DNA of 64,000 nucleotides from Amblyomma americanum (Eukaryota > Arthropoda > Arachnida > Ixodida > Ixodidae): NCBI RefSeq assembly GCF_052857255.1, contig NC_135497.1:197337986-197401985 (forward strand), read 5' to 3'. The notes under the pieces were generated by a model that worked only from the letters and a program-made list of their open reading frames with translations, did no database searches and was not told the DNA's origin. Below, piece by piece: positions 11,672 to 22,939 of this stretch. The number at the start of each line of letters is the position of its first letter. Within the stretch, counting starts at the first letter, position 1. A program made the translations under genes and the position numbers.

Positions 11672-12677
11672 CAAAACAAGTGAGCCGACGGCGTTCATAG
11701 AATTCATTTGCATTGACAACTTTGCAAAGGCCGCTCATTTTCACGAAAGGAAAGGCGCACAACCGGCTCCGTGGGTCAGTGGAGACCTCAATCTGGCTTT
11801 GATGCACATCGCGTTGGTGTCAAAAGCCTGCTTTCATTGCGTTCCGCACACTGGATAGGCAGCGCGCCCTCCCTGCCACCCTGGGAGGTCGCACGCAGTT
11901 AATGGTTGATCGCGAAAGATTGATCACCATATGAACGCTGCGGCTATTGCTGCAGTGCCGCATGTCAGCCACAACGCTGTCGGCGCTAATTCATTCATTC
12001 CACATCTCTTACCACGAATCAAAGCACCAATGAGGCGTCCACATATCCAGGGTGCCAGTTATGCGCCCTTCCTTTGCTCAAAGCCATCGCCGTCTAGAAC
12101 ATTGTCAACGTCAATGAACACAGTGAACGCCGATATCTTTCGCTGTGTATATCCTGGATTAGCTGCTAATCCACATTAATTTTTTATTGCGAAAGCAATT
12201 CTACGCCAGGTCTAACCGCCCATCGCGTATGTCATACGCCAGAGCCGGCGCTGCGCTTGCCAGGTGGTGTGACGTCGGCTCTCTCCGTTGCTATGACCAC
12301 GTGTGACGTCAGCTTGCTCCCCGCCGCAGCTAGAAGGGAGTCGCGTGTGCCGGCGCCGCGCCTAGCAGGTGGTCTCTCCTTTGATATGATGACCAACTGG
12401 CCTTGCGCTCGATCCGTGGCGGCTTCACTGGGATATACAGCGGTGCGCTACGTGTTGGTTGATCAGTCTCGCCATGGAAGTTACCGACGAAGAGTCTATA
12501 TCTGAATCTAGTTGTTCTACTGCTTCGGAACAGTTAAATTCTAAGGCGAAGCAAGCTTTCGCAATTCAACCAGGTTTAACCAGAGCTAAACCACAGCCAA
12601 TTTTGTACAATGCGTCGGCGTGGCTTCCATCGCACCATCTCCTGAAGGATCATCGGCCTACGTCCACTACAGGACTA
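11672..12677. other. no supported gene; possible repeat ends
   Basis: The core 'attgcgaaagc' at 12187 recurs inverted as 'gctttcgcaat' at 12557. Both are followed by a 'ccaggt.taacc' motif in the same orientation. This may be a small repeated element, but no target duplication was found. A short ATG frame at 12473 (MEVTDEESISESSCSTASEQ) has no recognised homologue. Confidence 0.35.
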
Positions 12678-12702
12678 AAGGGCGGTTCACATGGAAGCGT
12701 TT

Positions 12703-13017
12703 AGAAGAACTTCTTGTTGGGCTAGTTGGTGCATTGCTTTGAAGAACCACGTTGCGCATTCAAGTACTTGCTGTTGGGCTAGTTGGTTCATCATAAAGTT
12801 GAATGGCGCAAGGGAGCGAACACAGGAAGGCGCTCTTTCTGTCTCTGTGTCTTCCTGCGTTCGTTCCCTTGCGCCATTCAACTTCATGCGCATTCAAAAG
12901 AGACAAACACAGGAAAAGGCGAAGAAGACGGAAATAGCTGATAGTCTGCGCTCTTTCCGTCTTCTTCGCCTTTTCCTGTGTTTGTCTCTTTTGTATGCGC
13001 AACGTGGTTCTTCAAAA
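12703..13017. mobile_element. fold-back mini-element with nested hairpins
   Basis: The flanks are an imperfect 13 bp duplication (catggaagcgttt at 12690-12702, catgcaagcgatt at 13018-13030). Inside, a perfect 21 bp outer stem (12739-12759 / 12995-13015) encloses a 34 bp stem with two mismatches (12796-12829 / 12851-12884) and a perfect 38 bp stem (12896-12933 / 12955-12992). The motif 'ggctagttgg' lies at 12719-12728 and again near 12778. The insertion appears to lie in the Harbinger left terminal repeat. No coding capacity. Similar elements sit at 24.5, 46.8 and 50.7 kb. Confidence 0.65.
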
Positions 13018-13030
13018 CATGCAAGCGATT

Positions 13031-13697
13031 GAGCGACCAGCGACGCTTTTCGCAAGGTTCCGTTTCACATGCGTCGCTCCACAGCGTTTACTGCCGCTGC
13101 GAATCTCAGTGTTGCTGGCAAAGAATACGAGTTCGCTGTATGTTTCGGTGGTTTGCAAACATTAACATGGACAACGTTCATGCATTATTTTGCCAAGGTT
13201 GCTCAAATTTTGTTAAGAAATAAAGAGCTCATGATTTTATGATTTTTGCGATCCGCTTCCAATGGCCTGTGGTAGGACCAACCACTCCGAACATGCCGGC
13301 GACACCAGGAGGACACCAGTGTTTCCGCAGGCAGTAATTGAAGAGTCGAGCTCAGCACGTCGTGGACGCAATAAGGGTTGCACATAGCGCACATTGCTCA
13401 TTGATGGGACGAGAACAAATAAAAGAGCCCAATGTAGAAGAAATGAAATTTAACAGAGTATCTGAGGGGCCAGTTGGTCAGACACATTATAAGCAAAAAC
13501 GTAGCATATGGACGGGACGAAGAAGGGCGAAGACAGGACGGTTGCTACACTTACAACTGAATAGAATCATGCTTTTTAAATATCATGCTCATGCTTTTTA
13601 AATATCAACTATTTCTTGTTTTGATGCTGATATCATATTTTAAGTTCGTACGTGCGGTGTAACCGGCGACGTTGCGAAACTCTGGTCATTTGTAAAC
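13031..13697. other. Harbinger 5' region, non-coding
   Basis: Sequence between the candidate left end and the transposase start codon. No open frame with a recognised motif. It would be the element's own promoter and 5' UTR if the boundary call is right. A 'gacgaagaagggcgaagaca' stretch near 13513 resembles sequence in the fold-back elements. Confidence 0.35.
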
Positions 13698-13709
13698 ATG
13701 GACGCTCGT

Positions 13710-15365
13710 AAAACTCTTGATCCAGGCAACATGCGACCCATCTCTCGACGTCTTTCTTGGGCAAGCTCATGGAAAAGGTGGCGCAGACAAGTCTCTCGCG
13801 CTACATGGATAGTAAGGGACTCTGGCCTGTTGAAATTGTAAGTTATAGACCGTGTCTTAGCGCACAGGACGTTATGTTAAGGCTTAAACGTAATATACTT
13901 GATCCCGACGGAACTAAAGGGGGCAGAGCAATCTTGGCGCTGGATCTTACAAAAACCTTCGATAATGTGGAGCATAGAGCGGTCCTTGAAGGCCTCAGTG
14001 AGGCAGGATTATGCATCAAGTGCTTTAACTATGTCAAAAGATTCTTAAGCAATCAAAAGACCACCATATGCTTTGTAGGGCTCTCCTCAAAGCAGATTGG
14101 GCTCGGCAATAAGAGGACCCCTCAAGGTTCAGTCCTCTGTCCAATGCTCTTTAATTTTGCCATGAGAGAACTGTGCCACAGGCTAAATGAAATTGAGGGG
14201 CTAAATCACAGCATTTATGCCGACGATATAACCATTTCGGCAGCACTGAACGGAGAAACTGCTTAGTATGGGAGTCCACAATACCTGTGCGGAGATCACC
14301 AGGGCAGTAGGGGAAGCACAAATTTGGAGGCTTAGCTCCTCAACAGCAGGCAGGCAGATCCTCAATGACCTACGGGAGAGCGAGAGGAAACCCCGTATAC
14401 TGCAGTGCTAATCCTTTTAGACATACGGAAGCATCTCAGAATTGCCAATATACCTAAGAACATGCACCCGGAGCATGATAAAGAAAGGAGAAGACATAGA
14501 GCTCGAACAATAATGAACAATTTTGCCCGGGACCCGCCGGGTAACATAGCCTTCTGAGACGCAGCCTGTGGGTCAGATGACGCCTCCGTCATTGCCGCCG
14601 TTGTTGGGAATCGGGACAAAGTGACTGTGGCATCGATTAACACTAGGAATGCGTTAGTGGCAAATGAGGCTGCTATTGCCCTAGCGGGCGTCAGTACCAA
14701 AGCCTAGACCATCTGTCTGACAGTAAGGTAGCTGTTCACAAGTTTTGTAAGGGGGTGGTCTCCAGTCAAGCCGCCATATTACTAAGGAGATACCCCTCAT
14801 ATGGATTCCTGTTCATGAGGGCATTCCGGGGAATGAGGCTGCTCACAGTTTTGCTCGAGAATTATACATCCGAGCTGCTCTGGAAGTGCCCCTGAGTGGG
14901 AATAAAGACCCTCTCATAACGTGTAAAGAAATAACCGAAACACCTAGAGTGGATAGAACATCCTCACTTCCGGATAGGTCACTCCAAAGGAATGCAGGGC
15001 CTGGAGGAGGCTTCAGGTCAACAGATTCTTTCCGTACTCTATACTACACGATTAATACAATGGGGAGCCTGAGCTCTGCAGTAGCTGCTACCGAATGGCT
15101 TCGCAAAATCACTTAATTTGGGAGCGTCAGGATTCCCCTGGGGCTAAGTCATAAACCATCCCAGACCTTGCCACCTGGGAAGAGCTGATCCGGAGCCACG
15201 ACCCGGATCAGCAAAGACTCCTCATCCGTCGGGCGGAGACATCTTACTACAAGACTCCGCGGTCTCAGGTGCCGAGAGCCGGCCGGGAGGCACCCCCTCC
15301 TAATTGCTGCGTCCCGACCGTGAGGCCCCATGATGACGGGAATAAAGTTCATTCATTCATTCATT
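13710..15365 (+). mobile_element. 5'-truncated I-like LINE with 13 bp target duplication
   Basis: The insert is flanked by 'catggacgctcgt' at 13697-13709 and 15366-15378. It carries the 3' part of an ORF2. The reverse transcriptase frame (13757-14266) has LDLTKTFDNVEH, TPQGSVLCPMLFN and the YADDI catalytic box. A broken RNase H domain follows (ANEAAIALAGVS near 14670; W.PVHEGIPGNEAAHSFAREL near 14800-14870). The 3' end is 'aataaagttcattcattcat', a short-repeat tail rather than poly(A). RT plus RNase H places it in the I/R1-type group. Stops and shifts show it is dead. Confidence 0.85.
13757..14266 (+). pseudogene. LINE reverse transcriptase fragment
   Basis: A 169-codon open remnant of the RT palm of the LINE above: motif A (ALDLTKTFDNV), motif B (TPQGSVLCPMLF) and motif C (YADDI) are all readable. 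The preceding 'PGNMRPIS' block is in another frame (near 13727-13750), and the frame closes before the thumb and RNase H regions. It lacks the endonuclease domain. Confidence 0.8.
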
Positions 15366-16046
15366 CATGGACGCTCGTGCAATCGGAGATGCAGACGTGG
15401 AGTCGTCCGAAATGTATGTATGCGAACCATTTGACTCGTACACCCATCTCCTCTTGCTAGAGGAGTACTGTCTGCTCAGAAAAAAAGAAGGCGTTGCTGG
15501 AGCTCCCAATGCCGCGGCGCTGGTGGATGAGGCCCGTCTGAGAGAACCGCAAACAAGAGTCTGAGCACTACACCGCGGTGAGTTACACGTTGTAGTTTTG
15601 CTCGATACTGGTGCCTTAAAATGCAGTTTTCTGTACAGATGCCACTGCTCATGAGCGGAGACAGTGAGTACTTCCAGAAGTAATATAAGATGTCCCCAAG
15701 CAAGCTCGAGGAACTTCACGCCCTTGTTGAGGGGCGGGGCCTCTCACTAAACAATACGTTATACGGGAGCCGATACCATCACGAGCAAGGCTTGCCATGA
15801 CACTGAGGTACTAGAAACGCGTTTCATTGATGACTCCCTGACCAGTGCATGCAAGTGGATATTGTTTTTTGCGAATCCTTCTAGGTACTTGTCATCGGGA
15901 ATGCAGATTCAGGGTGTTGCCATGTCGTTCCGCGTGGACATCACAGCGAACGGCATCATCTGCGACACCTGCAAGCTGCTGTGGGAAGTCCTCCAGCCGA
16001 TTTGCCTCAAGATGCGTTGCAGCTAGAGTGAAATACTCTCAGGCGA

Positions 16047-16197
16047 AGGGAATTTCGATGGAGGGTAAATTCTACAGGCCCGTATGCTGTGCGATGTCAC
16101 GTTAAGGAACCCCAGGCGGTCTAAATTTGCGGAGCCCTCCGTTGCAGCGTCCTTCATAGCCCGAGTCGCTTTGGGACATTAAACACCCATAAAACCA
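16047..16197 (+). repeat. SINE fragment, second subfamily
   Basis: Body sequence 'aatttcgatggaggg' through 'gagtcgctttgggacattaaac' without tRNA head. This subfamily ends in a 'gtcgctttgggacgttaaac' block instead of the (ATT)n end. It lies in an intron of the Harbinger transposase. Confidence 0.7.
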
Positions 16198-16840
16198 TGA
16201 AATCTTTCAGGCGAATCCTGCTGTGCTTACTGGGACCTTTTGCTTTTGACTTGTGTTGCTACCATTTATTGTCATTGCCTCCATCGTTTCCATTGGTGTT
16301 TTGTTATTGTGTTCATTTCTCTTTCACATCTCACTGCACGAGTGTAAAAGGCGTATGCAACGCCTCACATTGAACAAGAAAGAAACAATTTGCTTCCTAA
16401 TTTCAAAACCTTAAGGACTGGTAAATGATAGAAACTTGAAGGCATGGAATTGTTGTAGCAGCCTACAAACTGTCTGCACGCAGTCTTCCCAGCCGAATGC
16501 ACGTATGTGAATCCTATAAAGAGAATACTAGAATGTTTATAATGTGTGATGTGTGTTCTCTTTAAAATGAATAATGTATTTAATGACTACTGCAGCTTAC
16601 ATGCCTTCCCCCTGCTACCAGAAAAAAGGAAGCTTTACACGAGCAGTTGCTTGAAGTACTGAAAACATCTGAGTAGTGCATGTTGCTCCGCTCGTTTTGT
16701 ACGACAGGAAAAATGGGCTCAAACCGAAGGCAGGGATGGGCAGAGAAGACCGGATGAGTGCTTCTCAGTGCACCATTGTTTTGCTGCTACTATTTTTAGA
16801 CTAAAAATGCTTTCATGTTCCTACTTCATTGTCACCGCAG
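16198..16840. other. Harbinger transposase intron, nothing else seen
   Basis: AT-rich sequence between the SINE fragment and the acceptor 'gtcaccgcag' at 16831-16840. No coding or repeat signature recognised. Confidence 0.4.
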
Positions 16841-17461
16841 ATACCAACCACTGCTGAGTGGGAGAAGGTTCCCTCTGGGTATAATGAAAAGGGGAATTTT
16901 CCACATTGTTGGTGCCATGGATGGCAAACATGTTCAAATTCAGGCCCCACCACATTCAGGCAGCCTTTATTTCAACTATAAGGTAATGTACGCATTGAAT
17001 GGTCTTTTATCAATTGCATTATTTTTCAGTGTATATAAACTCTTGTCATTACAGTGTATGTACACTATAGTACTGATGGCTGTGGCCGACAGCAATCTCA
17101 AGTTTGTCATGATTGATGTTGGTGCTTATGGGAGGCAGAGTGACGGAGGGACTCTTAGCACATCAAGGATGGGAAAATGCCTTGAGCGTGACCTCCTCAA
17201 TCTGCCACTTCCTAAAGTGCTGTCCAGAACATCAACAGTGGCACCTCAGGCTTTTCTTGGGGACGAGGCGTTCCAGCTGCGCCGATTTCCTCAGACCCTA
17301 CCCGGGCAGGGGCCTGGACGAGACTAAACGAATATTCAATTACTGGCTCAGCCGTGCAAGGTTTGTTGCGGCACAAAACTGATCTACTGCATGGATTTCA
17401 TCACTAGCCTGGTGGCAATGAATGCAGATACTTTTCATGTGTGTCTGCAGTTGACAAGGTA

Positions 17462-17600
17462 AGGTAAGCAAACTTTATTGGATCTTTTAAGGAATTCGCG
17501 GCTGCAGGACCCGCGTCGTCCTCGTCTCAAGCGGTCCCGGGTCCTGTCCTCGCAAGGTCGGGCCCCTATTCCAGGGCTCCGCTGAGCCGCGCTGCCTCAC
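17462..17600 (-). mobile_element. LINE 3'-end fragment
   Basis: On the minus strand this reads as a LINE C-terminus and ends 'aataaagtttgcttaccttacc', an aataaagttt signal plus a short-repeat tail, as in other I-like LINE ends in this window. Its upstream edge merges with the palindrome at 17580. Confidence 0.5.
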
Positions 17601-18043
17601 GCAGTTGACAAAAAACAAAGTTCTCTGTGATGTTTCATTCTTTCCAGAAGGTGCGTTAAAAACACTTTTGGCGTTATGGGGATCTTTAACGTGCACTGAC
17701 ATCGCACAAGGCGCCCGTGTGCTGTGCGATGTCAGTGCACGTTAAAGATAATAATAATAATTGGTTTTTTTGGAGGGGGGGGAAAGGAAATGGCGCAGTA
17801 TCTGTCTCATATATCAGATACTGCGCCATTTCCTTTCCCCCCCCCTCCAAAAAAACCAATTATTATTATTATTATCTTTAACGTGCACTGACATCACACA
17901 GCACACGGGCGCCTTGTGCGATGTCAGTGCACGTTAAAGATCCCCATAACGCCAAAAGTGTTTTTAACGCACCTTCTGGAAAGAATGAAACATCACAGAG
18001 AACTTTGTTTTTTGTCAACTGCGTGAGGCAGCGCGGCTCAGCG
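17580..18043. repeat. 464 bp near-perfect palindrome
   Basis: Left arm 17580-17804 and right arm 17815-18043 are reverse complements with only about one substitution and a 3-4 bp length difference, around a 10 bp centre. Each arm contains a further small inverted repeat made of SINE sequence ('gtgcactgacatcgcac' facing 'gtgcgatgtcagtgcac'). The outer 110 bp of each arm is LINE-like sequence. It lies in the Harbinger transposase intron before the last exon. It could be a true fold-back structure or a chimeric-read artefact. Confidence 0.85.
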
Positions 18044-18681
18044 CCAGGTGGTCGAAATTATTCCGGAGCCCTCCACTACGGCACCTATTCTTTCTTTCTT
18101 CTTTCACTCACTCCTTTATCCCTTCCCTTACGGCGCGGTTCAGGTGTCCAAAGATATATGAGACAGATACTGTGCCATTTCCTTTCCCCAAAAAACCAAT
18201 TATTATTATTATTATGGCGTCCTTATGGAGGAAAAACGCTAAGGCGCCCGTGTGCTGTGCGATGTCAGTTCACGTTAAAGATCCCCAAGTAGTCGAAATT
18301 ATTCCAGAGCCCTCCACTACGGCACCTTTCTTCCTTTCTTCTTTCACTCCCTCCTTTATCCCTTCCTTTACGGCGCGGTTCAGGTGTCCAACGATATATG
18401 AGACAGATACTGCGCCATTTCCTTTCCCCCAAAACCAATTATTATTATTATTATGGCGTCCTTATGAAGGAAAAACGCTAAGGCGCCCGTGTGCTGTGCG
18501 ATGTCAGTTCACGTTAAAGATCCCCAAGTAGTCGAAATTATTCCAGAGCCCTCCACTACGGCACCTCTTTCTTCCTTTCTTCTTTCACTCCCTCCTTTAT
18601 CCCTTCCTTTACGGCGTGGTTCAGGTGTCCAACGATATATGGGACAGATACTGCGCCATTTCCTTTCCCCCAAAACCAATG

Positions 18682-18738
<57 letters not shown>
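18044..18738 (+). repeat. tandem SINE units ending at one repeated target
   Basis: Three headless SINE units (3' half at 18044-18213, then two bodies at 18223-18452 and 18462-18738) each end in (ATT)n immediately before the 9-mer 'atggcgtcc' (18214, 18453, 18739). The third 9-mer is the start of the Harbinger last exon. The last tail is about 60 bp of ATT repeat. Confidence 0.8.
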
Positions 18739-18740
<2 letters not shown>

Positions 18741-19093
18741 GGCGTCCAGGTTGCGGATCTTCCGCCGCGTCATTAATCTTCCGGAAAACGCCGACTGCGT
18801 TGTAATGGCAACATGTGTTCTTCATAACTTTCTTGTGTATGATGCGCTGTATATGCCGGCAAACTATCCCGACGTACAAGATGCCTATGGCAATGTTACT
18901 GCAGGCCAGTGGCGGGCAGCAGCAGAAAACGCTGCCCTGCTCAATCTTGAGCCACCTGTAGGGCACAACTACAGCCGGTCCGCAGCCGAGACAAGAGACT
19001 TATTCAAATCATATTTTATGAGTAGTCGAGGAGTAGTGCCATTGCAGTGGGAATCAGCTGGGCTGCGGCAATGATGATGATACGCTGCTGACA

Positions 19094-20690
19094 TGTCATC
19101 ATCATCAGCCTGACTACACCCACTGCAGGGCAAAGGCCTCTCCCATGTCTCTCCAATTAACTCTGTCCTTTGCCAGCTGCGCCAACCCTGTGCCTGCAAA
19201 CTTCCTAATCTCATCCGCCCCCCCTAACCTCCTGTCGCCCGTGGTGCGCTTGCATTCTCTTGGAAACCACTCCGTTACCCTTAAGGACCAGCGGTTACCG
19301 TGCCTTTGCAGTACATGCCCTGCCGAAGCCCATTTCTTCCTCTTGATTTCGACTAGGCTGTCATTAACACACGTTTGTTCCCTCCCCCACTCTGCCCGCC
19401 TCCGGTCTCTTAACGTTACACCTATCATTTTCCTTCCCGTGGCTCGCTATGTTGTCCTTTACTTAACCTGAACCCTTTTCGTTACCCTCCACTTTTCTGC
19501 CCTGTAGGTGAGTACCGGTGAGATACAGCTATTGTGCACTTTTCTCTTGAGGGAAATGTGTAACCTGCTATTCGCGATCCGAGAGAACCTGCCATATGCG
19601 CGCCATCCCATTCTTATCCTTCTAGTTACTTCTCTCTCATGATCCGGATCGGCTGTCACTACCTGCCCGAAGTAGATGTCCTTTACCACTTCCTGCACCT
19701 CGCTGCCAATTGTGAACTGTTGTTCCCTTGCTGGATAGTTGAACATTACTTTGGTTTTATGTATGTTAATTTTTAGACCCACCGTTCTCCTCTGCCTGTC
19801 TAACTCATTAATCATGATTTGCAGTTCACATCCTGAGTGACTCCGTAAGGCAATGTCATCAGTGAATCGCAGATTAAATATTCTCCATTAACTAGCTCTT
19901 ATCCCCAACTGTTCCCAATTCAGGCCTCGGGATACCTCCTGTAAACAGGCGGTGAATAGCATTGGCGAGATCGTGTCTCCCTGCCTGACGCCCTTCCTTA
20001 TTGGAATTTTACTGCTGACTTTATGGAGGACTATGGTAGCTGTGCAGTTTCTGCACATATCTTCCAGTATTTTGACATAAGGCTGTTTTACACCCTGATT
20101 CTGCAATGCCTGTATGACTGCTGAGGATTCCACCGCGTAAAATGCTTTCTCAAAATCAATGAAGGCTACATATAAGAGTTGGTTACATTCTGCACATTTC
20201 TCTATCATATGATTGATAGCGTGAATATGATCTATTGTGGAATATCCTTTACGAAAGCCTGCCTGGTCATTTCGATGATTAAAGTCTAAGGTTGCCCTGA
20301 CTATTAGCGATTACCATAGTAAATACCTTGTAGGCAACGGACAGTAAGCTGATCGGTCTGTAATTTTTCAAGTCCTTGGCGTCTCCTTTCTTATCGATTA
20401 AGATAATGTTTGCGTTCTTCCAAGATTCTGGTACGGTCGAGGTCATAAGGAATTGCGTATATAGGGTGGCTAGTTTTTATAGCAGAATCTCCCCTCAGTC
20501 TTTCAGCAGATCTGCTGTTACCTGATCCTCACCAGCTGCGTTTTCCCTTTGCATTGCTCCTAAGGCTCTTTATTTCCTCTTTCATTGCTGGCAGGACGTC
20601 CCACTGTTGTTCGCTACGGTCTCTGTCATTAACGTTCCGATTACATTAGCTACTGTATATATCTGTGTAGAATTCTTGTATGTGTGATGT
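19094..20690 (-). mobile_element. RTE-like LINE, 5' truncated, decayed
   Basis: On the minus strand the RT is readable in pieces: NYRPISLL (about 20360), FIDFEKAF (about 20150), IRKGVRQGDTISPMLF (about 19990) and a C-terminal WAGHV.R..NRWSLRVTEW region ending DMGEAFALQWV at 19114. The 3' tail is (gat)n at 19094-19104. It is the same family as the copy at 60389-61813. Frames are broken and there is no endonuclease. The insertion lies between the two convergent Harbinger genes. Confidence 0.8.
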
Positions 20691-20762
20691 GTATGCTTGT
20701 GTAATGTTTATGAGTGTCTGGTAGAACAACTGCAGCAAAAAATAAACAGACATACAAGAATT

Positions 20763-22939
20763 AATATTGATTTATTGTTTGCTGATGCACAGCCAGGCTA
20801 GCAGGGTATTCACCCTGGCTGTACAATTCACAAATGTGAAGCAACTTCATCTTTAGATGCACAAGCATTTGCGGTGGAGTTGCCTCCAATTGCGGCAGCA
20901 GGGAGAGTAGAAAATGGCTGCAGGCGTCCATTTGCTTGTGAGCTGCAACTGCAGTTCGCACGGCTTGAAGGTCCCTGTCGGCAGCCTCCACTTCCTGCTG
21001 CCTTTTCCTCTGTCGTTTGTTCCCCCTATGTGGGGGTAACCTCCGGTGCAGTAACTGCTGCGCAAGATGGCCCTGCTTCATCGGGAAGGTCTGGGACTTG
21101 GAACATGCTCTCAAATTCATTCGCAGAGGTTTCCACTTCTTTTGAGCCTGGAGATGCTGGGCTGCAGTTAGTATGGCTCGTCTCAGCTGCTGCGCTGGCC
21201 ACTTGCACGCGGTTCAGTGCATCAAGGTTGCAGAAGCACCTGGGTAGAATGTACAGGCTGTTATTTGCTGTAATTTACACATTTAGTTCAACATTAGTAT
21301 CAGTCATTGCTTACCGTCTCGTTTCCATAGAGTCCCTCAGGAACTCCATCTGCTTTAAATAAGGCCAGGAAGTCTTAGCAGTGACTCCTGATACACTCTT
21401 TTTGCCGTCTTTTTCATCTTTAATTTTTCTCCTGTAGGTGTCTACGATTTTTCCATCGTGCAATGATCTCCTCAACTGTTACTGAAATATGGAGCAGTAT
21501 AGAGCATAATGTTAAACAAGCAAAATAAGAAATAAACAATGGCAGACATGTGGCCCATAGTTTAGCATGAACATGCAGAAATTCTCATCTGTTAGCACAC
21601 AAGAAAATGTTAGCACACAAGAAAAGCACGTTTTTTTTCTTCTAAAAGGCACTTTACTGATTTTGCATGCATGCATTACTTAACTGAGGCACATACATGA
21701 TGAATGACTCAAATATCTGTCTTTATTTTGCGGACACGCTCGAGACGATTTTGCGCGGGTCACAACCTGCAGATTAATGCTACGCAGAAGACTACGATAA
21801 GCGGGCAGTGCCGCTGGACGGAGCGCTCGCGCTAGGTACATACACGCAAGAGAAGATTTTACTAGGCTCTGAGCGTCCGGATTAACTTCACGCCCGGGAA
21901 GGGTCGGCTCCCGCATTTACAAATGTAGCTGAGAACATGAAAACGCGCACATCGTGCATTTCACGATTAAAGTGAAGGGTACAAAACGATGCTGCTAGCG
22001 TTTCTTAAAGGGGCTCTGAAACGCCTGCCGAGGAGAGCACATTAACTCACTTAATCACTGCACTGTGTTGCCATGAAAACCAGAGCCAAATAACACTCTT
22101 CTACACGCAGCAGACGACCCACAATCACGCGTCAAAGTTAGCGAGCCCTTCCCGGCGACTTTTTCATGCTCGCGCCCTCCTCCGTCCCCCGCATCTGCGT
22201 AGACAAGGTGAGAGGTGGCCATTGGTTAGATTCTTTCAGACGTCAGGCAGCTACCGTGGCAGCGGCCAATAAGCCGCTTAGCTCCGGCGGATCGGGAAGC
22301 TTCGCTCCCAGAGAGGGGGGGGGGGGGGGGGGAGGTCGGCGAAGGAGCGCCTACTTTCCAGCGTGCACAAAGTGTCGAGAGGAGAGGGAAAGGCGCGAAG
22401 ACGCTGAAATTCAAATTTTAACTACAGATAACTCAGCTTCTACAGAACGCATTTAAAAAATCCTTGCTGGACACTATTCGTGAAGCGGCGTGCTTCAATA
22501 TCCCATGCATGCCGCAACTTTATTAGATCCCCCTTCACAGCCCCTTTAAGAACCAAAAACGTTTGCTCACGGCTGCGTGATGCCGACAATATTCATACAG
22601 CTCATCTACGCACAATACCCGGCGCACCGAAAAAAATACCGAGCAGTACGCAGGAATGCGTGGGGACGTGAAACAGTTTTTGAGAGTCTGCAGAATCCCG
22701 CCAGAGGGACGATGAAAATTTGTTGGCTGCACAATAAAAAATATGGCTGACAATCGTCGAGCTCGCCACAAAGCGTGCTTTCACTTACCTGTGTCGTGAA
22801 TTTCTCGAAGTGCGTCCCTCACTGCTTCCCACAGAGACTCCTTTGTTCACTTGTTGCATAACTTGTCCTTCACGTCCCATAGAAGTGGGCGCTTGGACAC
22901 TTCGATGATAAGCGCCTCATTGAAAAGTCCACGCGACAT
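20763..22939 (-). pseudogene. Harbinger MADF/Myb-like DNA-binding protein, three exons, inactivated
   Basis: Exon 1 runs 22939-22789 (MSRGLFNEALIIEVSKRPLLW..., the start of a MADF domain, with an internal TGA; donor gtaagt). Exon 2 runs 21481-21315 (TVEEIIARWKN, then a frameshift, then DTYRRKIKDEKDGKKS...TSWPYLKQMEFLRDSMETRR; donor gtaagc). Exon 3 runs 21239-20763 and contains an acidic/serine linker, a frameshift near 21027 at a C-run, and the C-terminal region with HFLLSLLPQLEATPPQMLVHLKMKLL. Splice phases agree across both introns. In Harbinger elements this protein binds DNA and helps the transposase enter the nucleus and find the ends (established for the family). Intron 1 contains the 22009-22545 MITE. 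Confidence 0.8.
22009..22545. mobile_element. TTAA-type MITE, 537 bp
   Basis: Flanked by TTAA (22005-22008 and 22546-22549). The ends are 'aggggctctgaaacg' and, in reverse complement, 'aggggctgtgaaggg'. Internal landmarks 'atcactgcactgtgttg' and 'gattctttcagacgtcaggc' recur in the copy at 51187. It carries a poly-G run at 22315. Non-coding and non-autonomous. Confidence 0.75.

Larger units (their letters stand above)
15367..19074 (+). pseudogene. PIF/Harbinger DDE transposase, multi-exon, inactivated
   Basis: The exons follow the HARBI1-type order. Exon 1 runs 15367-15577 (acidic LLLLEE block, then EHYTA in a shifted frame, donor gtgagt). Exon 2 runs 15639-15853 (DSEYFQK-stop-YKMSPSKLEELHALV). 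15885-16020 reads YLSSGMQIQGVAMSFRV..CKLLWEVLQPICLKM. 16841-16982 has NFPHC, then a frameshift, then VGAMDGKHVQIQ. Intron 16983-17054 is a clean 72 bp gt..ag intron. 17055-17360 covers the second catalytic region (MAVADSNLKFVMIDVGAYGRQSDGG, FLGDEAF) and, after a shift near 17280, LRPYPGRGLDETKRIFNYWLSRAR. The last exon at 18739-19074 begins MASRLRIFRRVIN and contains CVLHNFLV. The Asp of AMDGKH and of IDVGAYGR are the DDE candidates. Lesions include an in-frame TAA, several frameshifts and a large insertion before the last exon. Confidence 0.8.
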
